NCBI RefSeq assembly: GCF_964204645.1
Contig: NC_134034.1
Span: forward strand, 3,008,072 to 3,072,071
Direction of reading: 5' to 3'
DNA: 64,000 nucleotides
Source: Tubulanus polymorphus
Taxonomy: Eukaryota; Nemertea; Palaeonemertea; Tubulaniformes; Tubulanidae
Positions 1 to 13,547 of the stretch are shown here, piece by piece. Each line of letters opens with the position of its first letter. Positions within the stretch are counted from its first letter, which is position 1. Position numbers and translations under genes: made by a program. A model generated the notes under the pieces. That model made no database searches. It was not told the DNA's origin and saw only the letters and a program-made list of their open reading frames with translations.

Positions 1-247
1 CGTGTTACAAACTGTCGGTCAAATACTAAGTTGCGACATGTGCTGGGATTCAGTTGTCTGAGCCTCTTCAATTTCTCGATTTTGACGTTGTCGTGGCCGT
101 TGTTTAGATAAAGCGTGGTCGACGCAATCGCCACAGTCGAGAATTAGTTGTGACACATGTTTTCAATTGTCGAAACCTATTGACGACTCTCTAAATCTTT
201 GCAATGGTCGATGATGCTCGAGTTGTCGTTGGGTAAATAAATTCGTG

Positions 248-309
248 TATAAAATGGCCAACGCGGCCACCATCTGAAACAGTGTTCATTCTCTGCGGTA
301 AGAAGCGGT
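248..309 (+). promoter_or_regulatory. TATA promoter and 5' UTR exon of TIMP-like gene A
   Basis: TATAAAA lies at 248-254. About 30 bases downstream (near 278-285) is a likely transcription start, followed by two tandem candidate splice donors, GTAAGA at 298 and GTAAGT at 308. The matching acceptor is the pyrimidine-rich TTTATTACCATTTCAG ending at 1328, just before the coding exon. The same TATA box is present in copy B (15601) and copy C (37651). In copy C the first donor is changed to GTTAGA, so the GTAAGT donor is probably the one used. The start site is inferred from TATA spacing only. Confidence 0.55.
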
Positions 310-409
310 AAGTGCTCCATAACATTATGGTTGGTTTTCTTTCTTGTCTAAACACGGCGCGGTTTTCGCAGCTCGGCGTTAAAGTTAGCAGAATATGTAC
401 TGGTTACTA

Positions 410-821
410 CGGAAGCGATAAAGGGCCTCGAGATGTCGCGTTCAAACTTGACAAGTCGTCATATTTATGTCGACATACCGCGATATATCGCGTCAAGTCG
501 ACATGAATATGTCGATATATCGTGACGTTTTGACGACATATTTCGTTCTCTCGACCACTTTCCACGCGGCAAGTCGACATATTCACGACGACTTGAAACT
601 CAGTCGTCATTTCACTGGTGTCCTCATCTTCCATTTAGACGTGTCTTCAAATGACGGCTTGTCCCGTGGAAAATGGGCGAAAAAGCGAAATTTGTCGTGA
701 AAACGTCACGATATGTCGACATATTCATGTCGACTTGACGCGATATATCGCGATATATCGACATAAATATGGCGACTTGTCGAGTTGGAACGCGACATCT
801 CGAGGCCCCTTATCGCGTCCG
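410..821. mobile_element. 412-bp fold-back element in TIMP-A 5' UTR intron
   Basis: This is a nearly complete palindrome. The left arm starts CGGAAGCGATAAAGGGCCTC and the right arm ends with its inverse, GGCCCCTTATCGCGTCCG. The arms are rich in GTCGACAT, GATATATCGCG and similar words and run almost to the centre near 610-640. TA dinucleotides flank both ends (408-409 and 822-823), as for Tc1/mariner-type MITEs. It lies inside the 5' UTR intron of TIMP-like gene A. Gene D has only a roughly 230-bp intron here with no such element. Short reading frames across it are palindrome artefacts. It has no visible transposase. Confidence 0.75.
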
Positions 822-1356
822 TATAAACGTATTCTCGATCTCTCGAACGGGTTCCTGGTTTGCGTACGATTTTCGTAACGAGCAGGCGATGTCATTATCT
901 ATCGTTACAACAATGTAGTTTATTCTTTATCATCATCAAAGTGTGTGTACTACAGTGTGTTACAATAATGTGTCCTTCACATTCAGGCGTGACCAACCGT
1001 AATCTATGAAAAGTATAAATTCTTCGCTTTTTGAATTTTTGAAATGAATAAATTAATTCATTCATTTTTATACGTTAATACCTAGTATGCGTTAGGGGTT
1101 CCGTGTGAACTGTGCGCGTTGTGCACAACGTCATCAATATTGGCGTTTCAAAATATAAAAACGATATTTGGACGTCTATTTTGTAATCAAACATAATAGA
1201 CTCCGATTTTCTATTCAATAAATTTCTTATTGATGATTTTATCGTTTTCTAGTTTAGTTCTAATCGTGGAGAGAATGAATTTCCCTTTTTTATGCTGAAT
1301 TTTATTTTCGGTTTTATTACCATTTCAGGAAAACAGTTGTCGCTCGAGAAGTCAAT

Positions 1357-4146
<2,790 letters not shown>

Positions 4147-5337
4147 GGGCTGATTAAGAAGAATTCTTCGAAGGGGTTGGACTTCAAAATTGGAATGGGC
4201 ATTCAATTTGAAATGGGCAGATTTAGAAACGCGAGAGCTTCACACGCGAAACTTTAGTAGCCGCGATCATACGAGCGTTTTTGGCCAGGAACAACTGTTC
4301 ACACGGGTGCCCAATGGGCCCAAGCCTGTTTGGTACGACCAAAAACGTCGGACCAGGCCCGAGCCAAATTCTAGCACGGGACATGATTGCGTCTCAATCG
4401 CAACTGGTTCCGGAGATGACTCACTTCGCTTTGTTTGGGCCAAATTTGACTCGGGTCCGATCAGCGACAATTCGGCACGGGCCAGATCGTTCCTTGTGAT
4501 CGCGGCTATTGGTGGGTTTCCGGAAGCCCTCCTCGAAACGGGCATTTTGACCCTTAGCAGGGTCCATTTGGATTTATATTTTCGTCTTCTAAAAAAATTT
4601 GTTTGCAAAAAAGATTCAGATCTTTTTGTGAGGGCCATTCGAATTTTAAAGGGGTGGACTATTCCACCCGGTCCAGCCCCTAAATCCACCCTTGACAACT
4701 AAAATCCTTAGTAATCTCGTACATAAGAATGTCTGATATCTATGAATAGCTAATAAGATATAGCGATATATCAATAAGTCGTTTGTTGTTTTGAAATTTT
4801 GTTGGATTTTCGTCAAATCGTGATGGTTTTCAAACCCCGTAATCAGAAACGCGGTCGATGCGTCGCTGTACATCACACTTACTAATATCAAATCGATCGG
4901 AAAGAATAAAGCCTGATCGGGCAGTGGTCTGTGGCTGATAGCAGGAGGACACGCCCATCACTGTTCACGCCTACGGGTATCGATTTTCTCATCGAACAAG
5001 GTCAAGGTCGGAACCAGTGTCTCTCCCTGGTGTTTCCGCGTTGGTCATTTGTTTTTCTATCGCAGACGATCCTGTTAATACTGCTACACAAACCTGTCGC
5101 AGGTATTATGTCAGATAAGCCCGGGAACTATACGAACTACGAACCATCAATAAAATCAATACATCAATACGTTCATTTCTAATGCCGACTAACAATCATT
5201 TATTTGCATTTTCAAACAAATGTTAATAATTTGACACAAACTTGAATCGTATATAGAACCAGGAAACCCGACACCTATCTTAGGACCATATACATCTTCA
5301 AATCTTAAGTGTAATGAGCTGTTCAAATACCCCTCAT
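4147..5337. other. 3' flank of TIMP-like gene A; no convincing gene
   Basis: This stretch holds no gene I can support. Overlapping frames of 143-170 codons run on both strands around 4190-4702 and are only conserved because the DNA is duplicated at 19552 and 40983. Copy C lacks about 125 bp of it (after 41312) and breaks the frame. The segment 4735-4900 is homologous to the 3' flank of TIMP-like gene D (35003-35170), so A/B/C and D also share flanking sequence from an older duplication. Confidence 0.6.
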
Positions 5338-5517
5338 TCATGCGGAATCATCCACAGATTCAGCGGGATTATCCGCATTATCAGCGGAATTATCCACAGA
5401 TTCAGCGGAATTATCCACAGATTCAGCGGAATTATCCACAGCTTCAGCGGAATTATCCACAGATTCAGCGGAATTATCCACAGATTCAGCGGAATTATCC
5501 ACAGCATCCGTTGCAGT
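5338..5517 (-). repeat. 21-bp coding minisatellite (heptad array)
   Basis: About eight in-frame units of 21 bp (plus-strand consensus GGAATTATCCACAGATTCAGC) encode the VDNSAES heptads. Copy 3 (42027-42141) has five units. The 20741-20841 copy ends abruptly within the array, where homology to the duplicated unit stops. Confidence 0.85.
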
Positions 5518-6356
5518 GGTAACTGGTTTTTTCGAGAGCTGTTTCAAAGCCATTTTGAAAGCTTTTACATTTTTTACAAGATCTTTTACATTACTTCTTA
5601 CGAAATTGATTATCAGCGATTTGCCTCGTTTTGATTTGAGGATTTTTGGTAAGGGGCGAGGTAGTCGTGAATCCGGTGATCGTAAAACTTCCAAGATCTT
5701 GCTCTTGGTGATAGTATCGCAATCTACTATCATCAGTGGTGATACGGCGTTGCCGTATAACTTACGAGCATCAGATAACGCCTGCAAAATAAAAACAAAA
5801 ACACGATTGAAAATGCTATTTCTAGGTAAACACTTCACGTACGACTGTAAATCCCGATTACAAGAATACTAGAGGTATTTCCGGTGATTTGTCTTTCCAT
5901 GAGGATAGATACGTAGATAGAATGGGTAGACAGACAGACAGAAAGATAGACAGAGAGACGACAGAGATACGACAGACGGACAGACAGATCAGATAGAAAA
6001 GACAGGCAGCCTGTCAGGCAGATAGATAGATAGATAGACATGCATGCAGACATACAGATAAGACAGGCAGCCAGACTGACGACAGACAGATAGGCAGATA
6101 GACAGACAGACAGATTGACGGATAGACATATCGACAGACAGATGACAGACAGATAGATGGATTCAACGAACTACACGTGGTATGATTGAACAAACGCTTT
6201 TAACGAGACGCGCTTGTCCTAATTTACTTTGCGACATAGAGGCTTCAATTCTTTACTTTTACTTTTATTTCTACTTCTTGCCTTCGCCGGATCAATGGCA
6301 TCGGTTGAAACCAAGAAAACAGCCATAAAAACCACCAACAAACTGATCAAATTCAT
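5338..6356 (-). CDS. Small secreted protein with acidic heptad tail, copy 1
   Basis: There are two coding exons on the minus strand. Exon 1 is 6356-6228 (43 codons, donor AAA|GTAAAT). Exon 2 is 5781-5338 (acceptor TTTATTTTGCAG, phase 0, stop TGA). The product has 190 residues. MNLISLLVVFMAVFLVSTDA is a signal peptide, followed by a basic stretch (KARSRNKSKSKELK), a lysine-rich middle (PKILKSKRGKS, KDLVKNVKAFKMALK) and a C-terminal tail of eight heptads of the form VDNSAES, ending VDDSA. The basic body and acidic tail give a strongly bipolar charge. I do not recognise the family. Copy 42027-42978 has the same exons but only five heptads, and a third copy is truncated at 20741-20841. A further 5' UTR exon is possible, since TACTTGCAG precedes the start codon. 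Confidence 0.65.
5905..6162. repeat. GACA/GATA microsatellite
   Basis: A degenerate run of AGAC, AGAT and GACAG words lies in the intron between the two exons of the minus-strand secreted-protein gene. The homologous run is at 42527-42780. Frames across it read as SICLSVCLS-type repeats and are not genes. Confidence 0.85.
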
Positions 6357-6509
6357 GTTTTCTCCGGTAAACTGCAAGTAGATCATACGAGAATAGAGAT
6401 TTGTCAAATGGATTTTTCCAAAGTTGATTCTACATATTAATCTACTAGATTTTTTCGATAAGAACGCCCAATAGATTAGTTCCTGGTTGCTAGAAAAAGA
6501 ATGGCTCCC

Positions 6510-6848
6510 GGTAGCACCAGAACTAGATACTGGCTCCCAGCAACACCATAACTAGAGACTAGCTCCCTGCCGTACCAGCACCGAGAGACTGGTTCCCTGC
6601 CGCACCAGAACTAGAAACTGGCACCCTGCCGCACCAGAACTAGATACTGACTCCCAGCAGCACCAGAACTAGAGACTGGCTCCCTGCCGCACCAGAACTA
6701 GAGACTGGCTCCCAGTCGCACCAGAACTAGAAACTGGCGCCCTGCCGCACCAGAACTAGATACTGGCTCCCAGCAGCACCAGAACTAGAGTCTGGCTCCC
6801 TGCCGCACCAGAACTAGAGACTGGATCTCTGCCGCACCAGAACTAGAG
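6510..6848. repeat. ~29-bp minisatellite (copy 1)
   Basis: About eleven units have the form CTGGCTCCCTGCCGCACCAG followed by AACTAGAGA. It lies just upstream of the minus-strand secreted-protein gene. The homologous array at 43115-43700 has clearly more units, so this is a length-variable array. Units are contiguous with no unique spacers, so it is not a CRISPR. Confidence 0.9.
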
Positions 6849-7579
6849 ATGTTATAAGTGATCTTATCTTGTGTGTTGAGATGTCTAAACGTGCTGTTGA
6901 AGCGACTGAGGAATGTCTCATTTTACGGATTGAATCTTGCGAGTTTTATACATTTTCTGGCCTGAATAATATTTGAACAGAAGTTGCCAAACGGCTTCAG
7001 ATTAAACAATTCACTGAACAATAGATTTAATACCATCGATTTACAGGATCGATCGCTGCTTTGTTTGATTAATCTTTGGCGCCTGTATTTCTACCCGTAT
7101 TTTGCTGGAAGTTTGAAGGACGGTCGTGGCGGTTATAAATTTTCATCCATACATGAATTAGATTAGTCGAATGTCCACAGTTTCAAACGTTGTGAACAGA
7201 TAATAAGATAAAACCTGCTTTGTACGAATTGGATTTTCTTTTTTTTTTAACGAGAATCTATTCATTCAAAAAAATTAAACGAACATGATGTTTCAAATGA
7301 TCTCACCCTAGAGATCACCGCTAGGCGTGATTACTTCCAGAAGGCTGCTGTAAATTTGAATTGAAGTTTTAGATATTAACCGAGCTGATATTCGACAAAC
7401 TTGAGACTTCTCTTGCTGTTTCGCAGAAAACCCTTTTGATTTCCTCCGGATTATAAGCTTTATCGTTATCATTATTATTTTCCTTCCCTTTTCCAAGCAG
7501 ATAATTCCCAAACGTCAGCATAAGGGTCCACACTACTTAGCGGATTTCTACAAAATATTTTAAGGATTTTACCTAACTT
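6849..7579. other. No gene recognised
   Basis: The interval contains only short frames without splice or family support. It is duplicated at 43703-44440. Confidence 0.5.
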
Positions 7580-8075
7580 CCGTACCCAAAGTGGCTGTGG
7601 ACTGTGGAACTGGGTCCACTGTAGAAGTAGGTCCATAACCGTAGAACTTGGCTCGAAGTAGGCGCAGAACTGTGAAACTGGATCCGCAAGGTCCGCAACT
7701 GTGGACCTGGGTAACTGGGCCGATCATGTAGAAGCAGATCTAGAAAATGTGGAACTGGGTCCTTAACTGTTTAGTTACGCCCGGATCTCGAACTGGGTCA
7801 ATAAACTCAGTGTTGTCTAAAACTGTACTTGGGATAGGTAGAAGTAGATCCAGAACTATGGAACTGGGTCAACAAGAACTGTGGAACTAGATCCACAACT
7901 AGAGGTAGGTCCCGAACTGTGGAACTGAGTTCAGGGCTGTGGATAGAACTGCAGAAGCAGACGAACAACGTGTGGAATTGAACCCAGATCTTTCAAAAGT
8001 GGATCTAGTTTTATTGAACTTGGTCCAGGATTGTGGAATCTGTGTTGAACTGAGGAATTTGGTCTCAACCTGAAA
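7580..8075. repeat. Degenerate minisatellite, GTGGAACTGGGTCC-type
   Basis: Imperfect repeats of about 20-30 bp are built on GTGGAACTGGGTCCAC and GTAGAAGTAGGTCC variants. The array is repeated with small changes at 44445-44935. No coding signal is seen. Confidence 0.75.
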
Positions 8076-9044
8076 AAGCTGATGTTTTGACATAAAAATC
8101 TATTGCAACTCGTTTGTTTTCTGTATGCAGTTACATTGTCGAGAACTTGTTCAAATTGGGGGAAATTGGCGAACAGAAAACTTATTACGCCAATCCCCCC
8201 CCCCCACTTCCTCGGTAAAAATCAACATCCAGATTTCACAGCTATAATCTCGAACAAAATACTGCAATTGAATTCGTATGTTGAAAAACTTAGTTTTAAA
8301 AATTTTCCGGGGTATTTCTTTACAATTCACCTTGGATAGTGATCCCTTGACCAAGCTACGTGCATAAAATGGACTAATCAAGCAACATGCACAAACAACA
8401 ACATGCACAAAAAAAATTAGATTATCATACGACGTATAGTTTTGAAAATTTCTATGAAGAAATATATAGTTTGAATGATATGATGAATATGTATGTGCAT
8501 ATGTGTTTGCTAGATATTATTGTAGAAGTATCTATCTATTTTCATTTAGGTTTTTATACTTAAGTTGATAGAAAACCGAACCTAGGGGGATTTGTTTCAG
8601 GGGCGGATTTAGACCATGTGGACCGTGTGGCCCGACACGGTCGGAATTTTAAAGTGCCTTTTTATTTTTTCTTTGTATCAAAATTTGCCGTTGTAAGGTT
8701 GGTAAGGGTACTGTCTGATTAAACACTGGATCGTGTTCGAACAATAATGTTTTTACTGCCGATATTTGAGTTTACACAGTTCACTTCTGTTATCTCTAGA
8801 ACGCTAACACTATGTAGCCTATCCCATCATCAAACACACGACCATTCAAACTAGACGTCACATTGCCAGTCGTCTGTTACTAGGCCTACTGATTACACAT
8901 TGAACTCACACTAATTCTGAGAACTAGTGGTGTAGAATTCGACCTTCAAACTCGATCAGCGAAAAAGATTTTCTGAATAACAAATGCAATTCGTACGCAC
9001 GGTGTATGGTTTTATCAAACCACCACGGTGAATACAAGTTTTCC

Positions 9045-9425
9045 TGTAGATAAATGAGGAAATCCCACACTTCGAATTTTAAAATCATACGATCAAATTT
9101 ATCATAATGAAACCACAACGTTTCGGCTGTTGACTAACAGCCATCATCAGGTAGAATGACCAGAAAAACGAGTAACAAAGCATAAACTCGCAGGATCTAA
9201 AATAGAAGCAGTGTATCAAAACTAAAGATAAACAGACCAAGCATTAAATGTTTATCTTTAGTTTTGATTCACTGTTTAGATCCTGCGAGTTTATATGCTT
9301 TGTTACTTGTTTTTCTGGTCATTCCACCTGATGATGGCTGTTAGTCAACAACTCTGTGGTTTCGAAATAATAAATTCTATCCTATAATTTAATTCGAAGT
9401 GTGGGATTTCTTTATTTATCTACAG
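9045..9425. mobile_element. Fold-back element with hammerhead-like core
   Basis: Two arms of about 185 bp face each other (9045-9240 and 9245-9425), forming a long hairpin. Both arms contain the words AGTGTGGGATTTC, AACAGCCATCATCAGG and AAACTAAAGATAAAC or their inverses. On the minus strand, CTGATGA (9150-9144) is followed by a perfect 7-bp stem with a 4-base loop (9142-9125) and then GAAAC (9124-9120). This is the core order of hammerhead ribozymes, which are known from terminal repeats of Penelope-like retroelements. The right arm has a decayed version. No reverse transcriptase is nearby. A second copy is at about 45898-46280. Confidence 0.6.
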
Positions 9426-10360
9426 TATACACGGATTATAGTGTTTATTCGACAACTAAGTTTTCCTGTATTTATCATAATTTCCGGATTCTTGCGGTTC
9501 CTGGCATTTCAATCGGCATGATGTATAGTATTGTTAACCATATTTCATCAGATTGCAAAATAGAATCACTAAAATTCAATAAAGTATCTTACAGTTTGTT
9601 TTCATGTTCTTGTATTGCAATGGTATTTTGATAATTTTTTGTCCCATTCAGAAATCGCTTCAGCTTTTCGGAAAGTTTCCGGAGATTTGTCATATCAGAT
9701 TTGATTTTCCTAATCATTTGCTAGTGTCTTCTAATCAAATAAGATTTGCACAACAGAATAAATTTGACGACTTGTTCCTAAGACATTTTCACCAACGTGC
9801 TTTTAAAATGCACTGGGAAATAACATCATTCAGGGATTCAGGTTTTGACTCTTTTCTAAAGGATTTCAAGAATTGAACTGCGTGGCAGTTTCAATCCGAC
9901 CACGATTTCTGTACAAAATTTCCCACTTGTGAACTAAGAAAAAAATAAGGCTTGGGGAATTTCTTTTTGCGATTTTTCAAACAAAATGTTTCAAAAAGTT
10001 TCACCACCTATCAGCGTTTGGCTCAGTGTCAATCAACGACTGTACAACAGCTCTCAAACTTTCTTTAGATTGGATATTCTATTAAATTCCTGATGAGTTG
10101 GCTTCCAAAGTCGGTTGGCGTCCCTAAAATTGGTACTATGTTATGTTAATTTTGTCATAAAAGTTGTAATACTTAGACAATAAAGTTGTATACATTAAAA
10201 TCGAAATTTTGTGATGCTGCTCCCTCGCGCATTTCAAACAGCAGCCACCGCGCATCCCGTGACGTAATACCAGCCTCTGAGGCATCGCGTCTAATCCTTA
10301 GCTCCCGAGGTTGTTTACGCAACTGTCAAAAATCGGAAATAAATCAGAAACGACCTGAAA
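9426..10360. other. FTCD upstream region, no separate gene recognised
   Basis: Frames at 9401-9631 and 9604-9876 are preserved in the other copy (46254-46729), but only because the DNA is nearly identical, and they match no family I know. The interval ends at the FTCD start codon and presumably contains its promoter; no clear TATA box was found. Confidence 0.45.
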
Positions 10361-11627
10361 ATGCCGCGACTCGTCGAATGCGTGCCCAATTTCTCAGAAG
10401 GACGACATAAAGAGGTTAATATCGACTCATAAATAAGGAAGATATTCGTGAGGTCGCTCTAATCAATCTGTTAAAAGTCTGAAAATACACACACCCCCCC
10501 AATTCAATTCAAATCAACATTTTTAGTCAGTTTCGGAATTATATACTGTCAAACTCGGGACCGTCGCGAGTTTGATAGTTTATAATTCCGAAACTAAAAA
10601 AGTCGAAATCCGTCCCGTTATGGTCAATCTATGGACAAATTTATATCAATTAGGATGTTGAATTTGGATTTTGAGTAGAATTCATTGATCACTGTGACGT
10701 GATTGTGCAGTCTGAAAATGATCTGTGACTGTGTGGTGTGGTTTTTCGGACTGGAGCCGGATCGGATCAGTAAAAAGGCAGGACAGGGGGCTGATCTAGT
10801 GACTCCGATCTAGCCTAGGTTATTGAAATCTGATCAAAATAAATTCATTTTCGATTAATTTTCTGCTCGGATCTCATTCGGTCTTCCGATCCGAAAATTA
10901 GGTGAATCGCGCATCGAAATTAATTCTGATTAGTCTTTACAGTTCAATGTGGCACGATTTTCATATATCATGCATAGAATTTGAGAAATTATTGTTAGAT
11001 TTTAACCCTTTCAGTGCTGGCTAATTAATACCCTATAGTGCTGAAGATAATTTGAAAATTCTGAAAAATTCCACCCTAGTGCGTTGAATAACGGGAATAG
11101 CGCTATAGTGCGTCTACACCATGGCGCGGTGTATCATTAGTTACTAATATTTCACTATGTTTGACAGGTGCTGCCATCTTTCAGGAGAGATAATTAGTAA
11201 TTACTATTTAAATCAATACACCGCAGTGCGGTGTACTAGCAAAATCCATTACTGATTCGTAAACCGCGCTGCGGTGTAGATGCACTGAAAGGGTTAATGG
11301 AGTTTGAGAAAAATCTAGTGTAAACTTCTTACAGTACACTAGCGACACCTGGCGGATAATGGTTGAATTCACCTGCCGCAGTAGGAGCGTTGTCGGAGAG
11401 GTCTGCCCCACATCGAAACCGTCATTGTATTGTTATCATTCAGGTTGTCGAAGCTATTGCCGCGGCGATCCAATCAACGGATGGCTGTTCTCTTCTCGAC
11501 GTCGACCCCGGCGCGTCGACCAACAGGACCGTGTACACGTTCGTCGGATCCCCGGACGCCGTTGTAGAGGGCGCTTTGAACGCGGCACGGGCGGCCGTTC
11601 AGCTAATCGACATGACTCGACATAGCG
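10361..11627 (+). pseudogene. FTCD: FTCD 5' fragment (exons 1-2 only)
   Basis: This is a duplicate of the first two FTCD exons: 10361-10414 (start, [18 protein letters not shown], donor GTTAAT) and 11444-11627 ([14 protein letters not shown] to DMTRHS, donor GTACGT). Both exons and their splice sites are intact and differ from the real gene by very few residues (for example ARAAVQ against ARAAAQ). Exons 3-12 are missing. At about 11886, inside intron 2, the sequence switches to the intron upstream of the last exon of TIMP-like gene D. It encodes only the first strands of the formiminotransferase domain, so it cannot make an enzyme, but it keeps the upstream region and could be transcribed. 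Confidence 0.9.
11006..11293. mobile_element. TTAA-flanked MITE (piggyBac-like), copy 1
   Basis: Termini are CCCTTTCAGTGC and GCACTGAAAGGG, flanked by TTAA on both sides (11002-11005 and 11294-11297). TTAA targets and CCY ends are features of the piggyBac superfamily. The interior has further palindromes (ACACCGCAGTGCGGTGTA). It sits in FTCD intron 1 of the fragment, and the intact gene carries it at 47816-48096. Relatives are at 55358-55638 and 56038-56324. Confidence 0.8.
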
Positions 11628-11748
11628 GTACGTGTAGGCCTACCTCTCTGATTAAACCCGCTTTAATTCCTGTTACATTAATCCTGATTTCGATCCGATG
11701 GGGATGTTACTTTTGTCCATTTGAAATACGGTGGAACTTCAGGCGCCG

Positions 11749-11886
11749 GTTGCACAGTCATGGCCTAGATTTAAAACCAGTCTAAGACTAACTTCATTCT
11801 ATAGCCAATCTAACAACTTAAGACTAGTCTTAAGAATAAGTAAGTCTCTAGGGCCCATTTGCATAGAAGAAATACAAAAGTGGTCC
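11749..11886. mobile_element. Truncated GGCCGGTTGCACAGTC MITE at duplication junction
   Basis: The sequence begins GCGCCGGTTGCACAGTCATG and contains CTTAAGACTAGTCTTAAG, as in the longer element at 48548-48837. It breaks off at about 11886, where homology to FTCD intron 2 ends and homology to 34251 onward begins. Only one or two bases of overlap (CT) are visible at the switch. Confidence 0.7.
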
Positions 11887-12482
11887 TTTTTTAGTAAAAC
11901 TATACCATAAAATCAGTGGGCGATGCCAATTTGAATTTGAAACAAATACATTTGATGACTTGTTTGACAAAATTTCCGTTTGGGAGCCTAAAAATCAAGT
12001 TCTAAGTCCATTGGAAATGAACTAATTTTCACTATCTACAACTGAGTTGCATTGTTGCGCCATCTGGTTTGTGCCGGTACCCCATCATTTTGTCAATTTT
12101 ATTTCCTTATGTCTGTACGTCTGTTAAAACGTTCAATAATGTGACATTTTTCCATGAAGAATTTCAATTTCAAAATTTCCAGGTTTATTAGTCGACTCTT
12201 TGGGACACCAGATGGCACAACGATACACTCAGTAAGGTTATCTTAAGTTTTAGTTTAGGGGACTAAAGAATTCGGAAATGAACTTGGAATTGATTGTATC
12301 GTAGTGCCATCTGGGGCCGGTATTTCAAAAGTTGTTTAGCGTTAACCAATGGGGATAGCTGACATCGCCGGTTGCCTTTTAACCAACTGTTGATCAACTG
12401 ACCCTTGGCGCGTAAGCTTGTGGTGTCGATACCGCGTTAAAGATTGCTTTAAAAATAAGCGACGTTTTTTTGTGATTTATAG

Positions 12483-12550
12483 GAAGTTATGACGCAACGA
12501 GCAGCAGAGCGAACATAGGCTCGTGTCAATATTATACCCAAGTAAGTTAA
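12483..12550 (+). pseudogene. Orphan last exon of TIMP-like gene D
   Basis: The acceptor GATTTATAG is followed by SYDATSSRANIGSCQYYTQ and a stop, identical in protein sense to exon 4 of gene D at 34847-34914. No exons 1-3 of a D-type gene lie upstream here, because the duplication junction at 11886 falls within the preceding intron. It is a passenger of the duplication. Splicing from the FTCD fragment donor at 11628 (phase 1) into this phase-1 exon is formally possible and would make a chimeric peptide. Confidence 0.7.
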
Positions 12551-13537
12551 TCGATAATTCCCAAGGGAGCCGATTGAAGAAAAGAAAATGCAGTTACAAT
12601 GACCGCGGTATCTATTACAAAGAATTGCCTGTCATCTGAATAGTTAATAAGATATAGTGATATATCCATAAGTCGTTTTCTATTTTGTATTTCTGTGGGA
12701 TTTTCGTCAAATCGTGTTGGTTTTCACGCCGGTTAATCAGAACTTCAAAACTCGGGTTAAAACGCGTCGCTGTTCGTCACAATTATCGACTTCAAATCGA
12801 TCGGGTCAATACGCGCTACATATCTCTTTAAGCGAAGGAAAAGCCGACAAAATCTCCGGGATCTGTCCAGCTGGGGTGCAGTACGGCATAGTATTAACTA
12901 AAGGTAAATTGCGCGCGCATCGTCTGCGTGTTGAGTCTCGTTCTCGATCGTTTATCGATCCAACGCGATCAAGTCGCGACGCGTTTTAAAACCGATACAT
13001 CTATGTGCGGTACAGGCGTTTCATTCCTTTCCTAGACGCCGATCATTTCCCGTTTCGCAAACATAAAAGAAGCGGAATACGAACAAACTTTAACGATGTC
13101 AGGCTAATGGTGAGCTGTTCCGCGTATAAGTAGAAATTACGTTCGTCGACCACAGGTCCGTGGAAGTTATTGAAAAGGAGACGGTCGCCTTAGAACACGT
13201 ATCATAATTTTGCTCCGTGAAATCATGGCCTTCTAAAACCTCTTGTAGTTTTGAAAAAAAACCCTGCGCAATCGTAAGAACGCAATTAAGAGTTTTGACG
13301 TTTGGACCGAAATACTTGCTCCGTTTTAAAAAAGACTTCGTACGTCAAACTTTTCTTTATTTCGCGTTTTCGTCGATTCACTTCTCAGTGGTTTTCTAGA
13401 CATTGGTGTCTGGTTTACACAGTTTTTTTCCTGTGCTTTTAAACATCGGTCGAATATCGATGGTGAATTCACTGATCGGTTGTCACGTCTACGAATATTT
13501 GTCGAATTCCCTGGCTGCTTGCAGTTCCTGATAGTTA
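12551..13537. other. D-type 3' flank, no gene
   Basis: The interval is duplicated at 34915-35910. A frame at 12714-12989 looks open, but the other copy has a small insertion near 35220 that shifts it, so it is not under coding constraint. Confidence 0.55.
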
Positions 13538-13547
13538 GCCATATCTG

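Noticed and set aside
467-878. Several short frames on both strands near 467-878
   Set aside because: They read through the fold-back palindrome and mirror each other (MSTYRD, RHIHVDL), so they are artefacts of the inverted repeat.
4190-4702. Overlapping 143-170-codon frames on both strands, repeated at 19552 and 40983
   Set aside because: Conserved only because the DNA is a recent duplicate; copy C has a gap that breaks them; no splice or family signal.
5314-5522. Plus-strand frames rich in HRFSGI or PQIQRNY repeats
   Set aside because: Antisense reads of the heptad-coding minisatellite; the minus-strand frame has splice sites and a signal-peptide exon.
6510-6848. 29-bp repeats of CRISPR-like unit size
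   Set aside because: No spacers, units abut directly; minisatellite.
12714-12989. Frame with a TIMP-like look (VQYGIVLTKGK), possibly a fifth TIMP-like gene
   Set aside because: The second copy has a small insertion that shifts the frame, and the homologous A/B/C flank is not open. Likely chance similarity.
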